NCBI GenBank assembly: GCA_963971425.1
Contig: OZ020523.1
Span: forward strand, 16,550,867 to 16,614,866
Length of the DNA: 64,000 nucleotides
From: Bryoerythrophyllum caledonicum
Taxonomy: Eukaryota; Streptophyta; Bryopsida; Pottiales; Pottiaceae
Direction: 5' to 3'
Shown: piece after piece, positions 63,705 through 64,000 of the stretch
How positions within the stretch are numbered: position 1 is the first letter of the stretch
How the letters are laid out: each line of letters opens with the position of its first letter
Translations under genes and position numbers: made by a program
The notes under the pieces: model-generated
Database searches by the model: none
What the model saw: the letters and a program-made list of their open reading frames with translations, nothing else
Told to the model about the DNA's origin: nothing

Positions 63705-64000
63705 TCACGCTTGTAACCTTGAGGGCACAAAATGACAAAGTTGAAGGAGCTTTGTACCACTCACCAAATTCCACTCTCTATCAAGAACTACCTTCAACAA
63801 TTCTAAGTTTCTAGAGCATTCCTTGCAATGTTGCACAACATCCTTTAGCATCCTCCAGACATTCTCGATTGGATTGAGATTGGGAGAGTTTGTAGGCCAA
63901 TTGAGCTATTTGAGTTGGTGGGTTTGTCTCCATTCTTCACATGTTTTGCGGCAATAGATAGGTGCGCCATCTTCCGTGAGCACTCCTTCTAGAACTCTAT
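63705..64000 (-). pseudogene. Tc1/mariner-type transposase, C-terminal part
   Basis: The minus strand runs in from the window edge and ends at TGA 63,707-63,705. It reads TEDGAPIYCRKTCEEW, then LNWPTNSPNLNPIENVWRML, which is the hallmark 'WP-xx-SP-DLNPIE' block of DDE_3 / Tc1-mariner transposases with the third catalytic residue as Glu. One in-frame TAG (HQLK-x-LNWP) breaks it. The N-terminal DNA-binding part and the first Asp lie outside the window. The 62.8-63.7 kb satellite begins right next to it. Confidence 0.85.

Overview
The window reads as nuclear DNA of a streptophyte (green plant lineage). It contains GT-AG introns, Ty3/gypsy polyproteins of plant type, CACTA (En/Spm) elements with the plant terminal sequence CACTACAAGAAAA, Harbinger and Stowaway-like MITEs, a cyclin-type gene and a Dicer-like helicase fragment. 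Nothing looks prokaryotic. The kinase family at the left edge (HND-I-SP-N catalytic loop, xWG in place of DFG) and the style of the gypsy pol suggest a non-seed plant or charophyte rather than a flowering plant. That placement is an inference and the species is not identified.

Layout. 1-1.55 kb: a decayed kinase-like gene. 2.6-3.4 kb (minus): a decayed two-exon gene with a KKRRSRWD segment. About 4.0-13.1 kb: a plus-strand gypsy element (Gypsy-1) with primer-binding-site-like sequence, leader ORFs, gag with four zinc knuckles, protease and RT-RNase H, but no integrase and no clear 3' LTR. 13,130-19,206: CACTA-1, carrying a three-exon gene. 19.2-35.6 kb (minus): a second, unrelated gypsy element (Gypsy-2: gag, PR, RT, RNase H, integrase, extra ORF), split by CACTA-2 (22,233-26,201), which carries three exons of a Dicer-like helicase. 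About 36.4-46.0 kb: a nest of short inverted-repeat elements flanked by TTAA (piggyBac/Kolobok-like) plus one Harbinger MITE; internal comparisons reveal filled and empty insertion sites. 46-51 kb: AT-rich DNA with no recognised gene. 51-57 kb: the only gene-like island, with a cyclin-type gene (two cyclin folds) and a small membrane-anchored Gly-rich ORF. 57.3-61.5 kb: MITEs and three more TTAA elements. 62-63.7 kb: tandem repeats, including a ~368-bp dimeric satellite. 63.7-64 kb (minus): the end of a Tc1/mariner-type transposase.

Two themes link the regions. First, almost every coding remnant is broken by in-frame stops, mostly TAG. Where the expected residue can be judged they fit CAG (Gln), CGA (Arg) or TGG (Trp) ancestors, i.e. 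C-to-T or G-to-A change, as expected for old methylated repeats. Second, insertions are nested deeply enough that their order can be partly reconstructed. Capture of a Dicer-like fragment inside a transposon is the most biologically interesting content.
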